From Dentipellis sp. KUC8613 (lineage: Eukaryota > Basidiomycota > Agaricomycetes > Russulales > Hericiaceae), in NCBI GenBank assembly GCA_002286715.1, contig NSJX01000031.1, positions 98,266-162,265 on the forward strand: a DNA stretch of 64,000 bases, read 5' to 3'. How positions within the stretch are numbered: the stretch's first letter is position 1; every line of letters begins with the position of its first letter. The notes beneath the pieces were generated by a model. It ran no database searches. It saw only the letters and a program-made list of their open reading frames with translations, and had not been told where the DNA came from. Shown here piece by piece: positions 59,601-64,000 of the stretch. A program made the translations under genes and the position numbers.

Positions 59601-61475
59601 ACTGCTTCAACCGGGCGGGGTGGACAGATGGGCTCACGAGATACGAGTACGCTCAGACTGTTGGTTATCAAGCTCTTGTTTGACTTTCCCTAGGTCACGT
59701 TGGAGCTCTGCGACCTTTTCTTCAAGCTATTTGATGATTGCTCAGTTCGGCGCCCTCTGCTTCAGAGCAGGAACAAAGCTTGCCTCTTTCTTCCTCTCGT
59801 TCTGAACAGCAAGATCACTTTGAAGTGTTGCTTTCTTCTGCTCGAACTCGTCCTGTTTGTCCTTCAGTTGAGTATATGTCCGCGAGGCCGTCTTCTCTTC
59901 ACGCGTGAGGGTCTCGAGCGCCTGTCGTTCCTCGACCTTGAGAACGTTTGCTTGCGCTTTGCTATGGAATAAAAAAATCATGTTATTTTTGACTTTGGCG
60001 ATAGAGTGCATCGACGTACAGTCTGCGATATTCTTCAAGACTTTCTTCACTGAGGGACAGGTTGTTCTCCGATGCTCTTCGCTGTGCCTCTAAAAGTAGT
60101 CATGAGTTGGGATGTCAAGCAGGGGAGCGTGAAAAGCCCAACCTTGAGCAGCTTCTGCAGCTCTGCGCACGCTCTCGAGATCCCGCTGGTACCCTCGAAC
60201 CTTCTCTTCTTGCCTGTCGGCCTCGTTCGATATCTGCTCGCTCTGACTTTTCGAGTTATCGTGCTTTCTCCTCGAATGTACGATCTGAGTATCGACGGCG
60301 ATCAAATCCGGTTTCTATGGGCGGGGTTAGTTGTTGGAAGCGCATACAAGTGCACTAGACAAGCAAGTTCACCTTGCCCTCAAGCGTCTTTTCTGCCTTC
60401 TTTATCCGCTTCTCTTTCTGCATGACGTTGGATCGCGCCTTCGCCTGTTCGGCGCGCGCTTTCTCCAGAGCTTCATCGTGCACATGCTGTTCGGCCCTCA
60501 AGGTGTTTAAAGCCCTGCTCTGTTCTTCAATTTCGCGCGTGTTCTTCTCGAGGTCTTCCTCGATGTGGAACAGCCTGAAGAGAATGCGACGGAGGATCAA
60601 CTCGTCCTTGAATACGCGTAATAAGCTTCCGAGAGCCAGATCTCAGAATAATGACGCGTACCCTCTCTTGGCATAAAGCTTCGAATCTGTCGGCCTCGCC
60701 CTTCTGTTCCCTGTACTGCTTAATTTCACCCGCAATACCACGGCGTTTGGTGAAGTTAAACGTGGCGTTGTCTGTCGCGCGGTCCTGCGCCTCCTTGGCC
60801 TTATCGTATTCAGACGACAGCTCCAAGGAGCCACTGATCTGTTCTATGAGACGTGTGAGCTCTTTCGGTGACTGCGACGCGACGGCCTCGACGTCGCCCT
60901 GGAAGACAAGGAAGTTCTTCGCTTTGACGAGAATATTATGCTTCACGAGCGCCGCGTTGTAATTCGAATACGGAACCACGCGTCCGTTCAGCTTGTACTC
61001 TGAAGCACCGGTAGTAGAGATTCTGGCGTCTATGATGTGAGTTGAGCGGTCCAACAGGCAACTGGGCAACTCACGTGCGCTGAAATTGCCATTCCTTCTT
61101 ATCCTTGTCCTCGTACACCGCAAGCACCCAAGCCTTCTTCGCAGTGCCTTCTCCGTCCCCGGCCTCCGCCTCTTCCTCCTCTTCCACCGCCTCGGAGCCC
61201 TCGGCTGATCCCCTGGCCAAGCGTCTACCGCGATAGACCAAGTCCTTCAGCTGGCTACTCCGAAGCTGCGCGCTCTTGACACCGAGGACGAAGGAGATGG
61301 CATCCATGAGGTTGGACTTGCCGGCGCCATTGGGGCCAATGATGGACGTGAAGTTCTTGAACGGGCCAATGGTCTGGTGGCCTCTATATTGCTGGTCAGT
61401 CAGAGCCTCTGAAAGCAACGCGGCTATTTACCGGTATGATTTGAAGTCGCATACTTCGATGCGTACAAGAGGCAT
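56605..61475 (-). CDS. SMC1: Cohesin subunit SMC1 (structural maintenance of chromosomes ATPase)
   Basis: This ABC-type ATPase pairs with SMC3 and a kleisin to form the cohesin ring that holds sister chromatids together. The N-terminus ([15 protein letters not shown], exon 61437-61475) leads to Walker [10 protein letters not shown] and the SMC1-typical [20 protein letters not shown]. Long coiled-coil segments, rich in Glu, Lys, Arg and Gln, occupy 57200-58500 and 59400-60850. The hinge lies between: [17 protein letters not shown] and [21 protein letters not shown] (59250-59400), then [24 protein letters not shown] sequence near 58880. The C-terminal head has the ABC signature [21 protein letters not shown] and Walker [18 protein letters not shown] (56820-56960), and ends LTQYDE, close to the usual SMC1 ending. 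The gene has about 20 exons and roughly 1,250 residues, normal for the family. It is one of four chromosome-structure or mitosis genes on this strand in the window. Confidence 0.95.
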
Positions 61476-62359
61476 GATGACCTTCTGCAGCAAGCAACGC
61501 GACGTGAACCCGAATCAGCTCAACGGGAGACGCGCTGTGACGCGACTGAACTGACTGTGACTACACGTGGATTGTGCACGTGATGAGGCGGTCATTTCAA
61601 GAAAAGGCGACGTGTCCGCGCACTTTTTTTGCCGGACACAATGAGCATGCGTAAACGGTCAATCACGATTGTATTTTCCTGCACATTTTGTGCGATGTTC
61701 TTGTATCATTCAGGAAGAAGACATGTTGTTTCTATATTGTCGTGACAATGCGTCCTGTCACATTCTGTCACGCACACAGGTTCCCAAATTCGGAGACCCC
61801 AAGTTTCCTCCTCCCTTCTTTGGAAGCTCATGAAATTGCTGCCCATTCATCATATACCCTGGTCAACCATCTGTCTGTTCAATGCAACTTCTCACGTTCT
61901 CAATGCATAGCTTGTCTCCGCTGGGAAATTACTATGAACAGAGATGTCTTCCAGGGCGTTGCCCAGGCTACATGTTCTGACATCCACCAGTCCCAGCAAA
62001 GCAGTGCCAATTAATGTGGTCTGCCATACATCTCTTGGACACTGACCACGAGTTCTACTACAGCCAGGTAAGTGCCGAACTTGACTGAAGATGCACGCGT
62101 ATACCAGAATACTACATGCGGCGGGAGGATCCTGACCATCTCACTGCGTCATGTCTCAGCGCGATCGTGGCTGACCCGGATGTCCAGATCGTGCGCACGT
62201 ATTGCATCGGTCTCAAACGTGCCGCTGGCGGCTGACTAGGTATTGTGGGGCCTTAAAATTATAAGTTCGGTGAGTGCGAATGCCCAACTTGATCCTCGCG
62301 TTACCCATCACCTTCGCTTTCCGACTCCGTCGTACAAGAAACGAACGAAGTGATTGAGC
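61476..62359. promoter_or_regulatory. Divergent intergenic region, SMC1 / DUF1295 gene
   Basis: These 884 bp lie between two divergent start codons. No protein-like ORF, tRNA or repeat is evident. The sequence directly upstream of SMC1 contains ACGCGT- and CACGTG-like words (near 61530-61585). Confidence 0.45.
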
Positions 62360-63925
62360 ATGGCACCCGTCCATGCGCTAGACCGATACTACCTCGGTAT
62401 CACCATATTGGTGACGATAGGCTACCAGCTGCTAGGGTTTGCGATAGCATGGACCTTACAGGTGGGATTGGCGTCATTGTCCATGTCATGGACATATCTT
62501 GCTCACATCCAAATTTAGTTCGATAAAATCACAGACTTCACGGGAGGTTCGTCTTTCTTGCCCCGACTTCAGATAAACTCCGAACCTGACCGTCATGTAG
62601 GATCAAATTTCTTCCTTCTAGGTAGCTCGTCTTTTCCTTGCACTATCAATCGTCGCTGACAGCTTCCAGCTATCCTCACGCTCCTCATCGGGAACACCTT
62701 CTATGCCCGCAACATCGTCGCGAGCGTGTTGGTGATGGTTTGGGCAACTCGCTTGGCGGGCTTCCTTCTCTTCCGTGTTTTAAAGACGGGGAGCGACAAA
62801 CGCTTTGATGATATCCGCTCGCATTTCTTCAAGTTTCTCGGTGAGCTCAAACTGTAACCATGCGCCTCTTTCCCTCCCGATGCTGACGATTTTTTCTAGG
62901 ATTTTGGGTTGGTGCGTAGCTCGTCCTTCGTATTGCTTTTTATGTTTAACATGTATACATCACGCAGGCCAGATCGTCTGGGTAAGTCTTTCTCCACTCC
63001 TCCAAAAGCCTAAAAACTCATGCTAGGAATATTCACAAGGTATGGGTCGTATCACTCCCCGTCACGATCCTCAACTCGCCCGCTGTATCCGACCCACGCT
63101 ACGGCGGCTCGAATCCCAACTTCGGCACCTCTCGCGATATCGCCGGTATCGTACTTTGGGCACTCGGATGGGCCGTCGAGTCTGTTGCCGATGCACAGAA
63201 GGTACGCATATCGCCTGCGTCTCGTGCGACACATAGTCTGAGGTTTGTGCAGTTCTACTATAAGTCAACAAATCCTCCCAAGAACCGTCCGATCACCGTG
63301 AGCTTTTGCTGATAATTTTCTTGTCATACTGGATCTATTTAATACACTTTGTCAGTATGGCTTATGGGCATGGTCTCGTCACCCGCCTTATTTTGGAGAG
63401 TAAGCTCATCCATCTATCCTTAATTTATTATAGGTCTTAGTCTCATCGTGATTTTTCAGGATAATGTGCTGGTGGGGAATTTGGATCTTGACCATCTCGC
63501 CAAGCACCAACAGCTCGCTGCATGGCGGCGCCCAAGCAGCACAATATGGGGCTGTCGTCTCGCCGCTCTTCACCATGCTGTATGTCGCCCTTCCAAACTC
63601 ACAATCCTCGCACTATGATCTCAGTCATATACAATCACGCAGATTGCTCATGTTCGCCTCGGGCCTCCCCACCGCCGAGAAACCCCAAGCCCGCAAGTTC
63701 TACCTCATGAGTAACGGCGCCGACGTCGAAGACCAAGACAAAGCAGTATGGCCCGCGTACAAGGAATACCTCGCGTCCACGTCCATCTTGATTCCCATCC
63801 CGCCTGCTTTGTACCGCCCGCTCCCGACGTTCGTGAAGCGTACGATTTTGCTGGATTTTCCGTTTTATCAGTTTGATGAAGGGAGGGATGGGAAGTCGGC
63901 GCGAGAGGAGCAGGGTGTGCAGTGA
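62360..63925 (+). CDS. DUF1295 membrane protein (steroid 5-alpha-reductase C-terminal-like)
   Basis: This is a polytopic membrane protein of 333 residues. Eleven exons join in frame: 62360-62461, 62519-62546, 62601-62621, 62670-62840, 62900-62911, 62968-62981, 63040-63201, 63253-63297, 63356-63399, 63460-63579 and 63643-63925. Family blocks are FDKITDFTGGSNF near the N-terminus, RNIVASVLVMVWATRLAGFLL, and RPITYGLWAWSRHPPYFGE, which is the conserved motif of the DUF1295/steroid-reductase C-terminal domain. At least five hydrophobic segments are present. Relatives reduce or methylate lipid-like substrates, and the actual reaction here is unknown. The first half is unusually fragmented, with exons of 28, 21, 12 and 14 nt. 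The family conservation across each junction supports the model. The C-terminal tail is hydrophilic. Confidence 0.9.
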
Positions 63926-64000
63926 GCTACAGGGATTGTGGGTGATATGTTAGAGGTTGGTTCAGAGTATGTGTCGGTTCATCTTGTCACGATACGGTTC

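Overview
The window is nuclear DNA from a filamentous basidiomycete, most likely an Agaricomycete (inference). The signs are dense spliceosomal introns of about 48-80 nt with GT-AG ends and CTNAC-type branch points, very short exons, GC-rich coding sequence, and families typical of that group: an H+-pumping plasma-membrane ATPase, UDP-glucose:glycoprotein glucosyltransferase, a Kv-beta-like aldo-keto reductase and a DUF1295 membrane protein. I see no prokaryotic features, no CRISPR array, no convincing tRNA or rRNA, and no transposon open reading frame.

Layout, left to right: the 3' part of a phosphatidylinositol-4-phosphate 5-kinase (+); condensin subunit 1 (-), converging on it; a long disordered protein with a C-terminal RING-H2 finger (+); a 3.4-kb gene-poor stretch with a decayed tandem repeat; the PMA1 proton pump (-); a 6.9-kb stretch with no recognisable gene; two tandem short-chain dehydrogenases (+); Polo-like kinase (-) and condensin subunit 3 (-) in tandem; UGGT (+) starting 359 bp from condensin 3; an acylaminoacyl-peptidase-like S9 hydrolase (+); an aldo-keto reductase (-); a DHTKD1-type 2-oxoacid dehydrogenase E1 (+); a large serine-rich protein of unknown function (+); cohesin SMC1 (-); and a DUF1295 membrane protein (+).

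Four of the fourteen genes act in mitotic chromosome structure: two condensin HEAT subunits, SMC1 and Polo kinase. All four lie on the minus strand. Polo kinase and condensin 3 are neighbours 440 bp apart. The others serve phosphoinositide signalling, membrane energisation, ER glycoprotein quality control, peptide turnover and mitochondrial 2-oxoacid metabolism, with no evident shared pathway.

The most distinctive signal is the splicing architecture. Several genes need micro-exons (6, 12, 12, 13 and 14 nt) to keep conserved motifs intact. The 6-nt exon in the DHTKD1 gene supplies the conserved Asn-Asn that closes the thiamine-diphosphate motif. Most exon coordinates below were worked out by hand from splice signals, reading-frame continuity and family conservation; treat them as good to about one or two bases.
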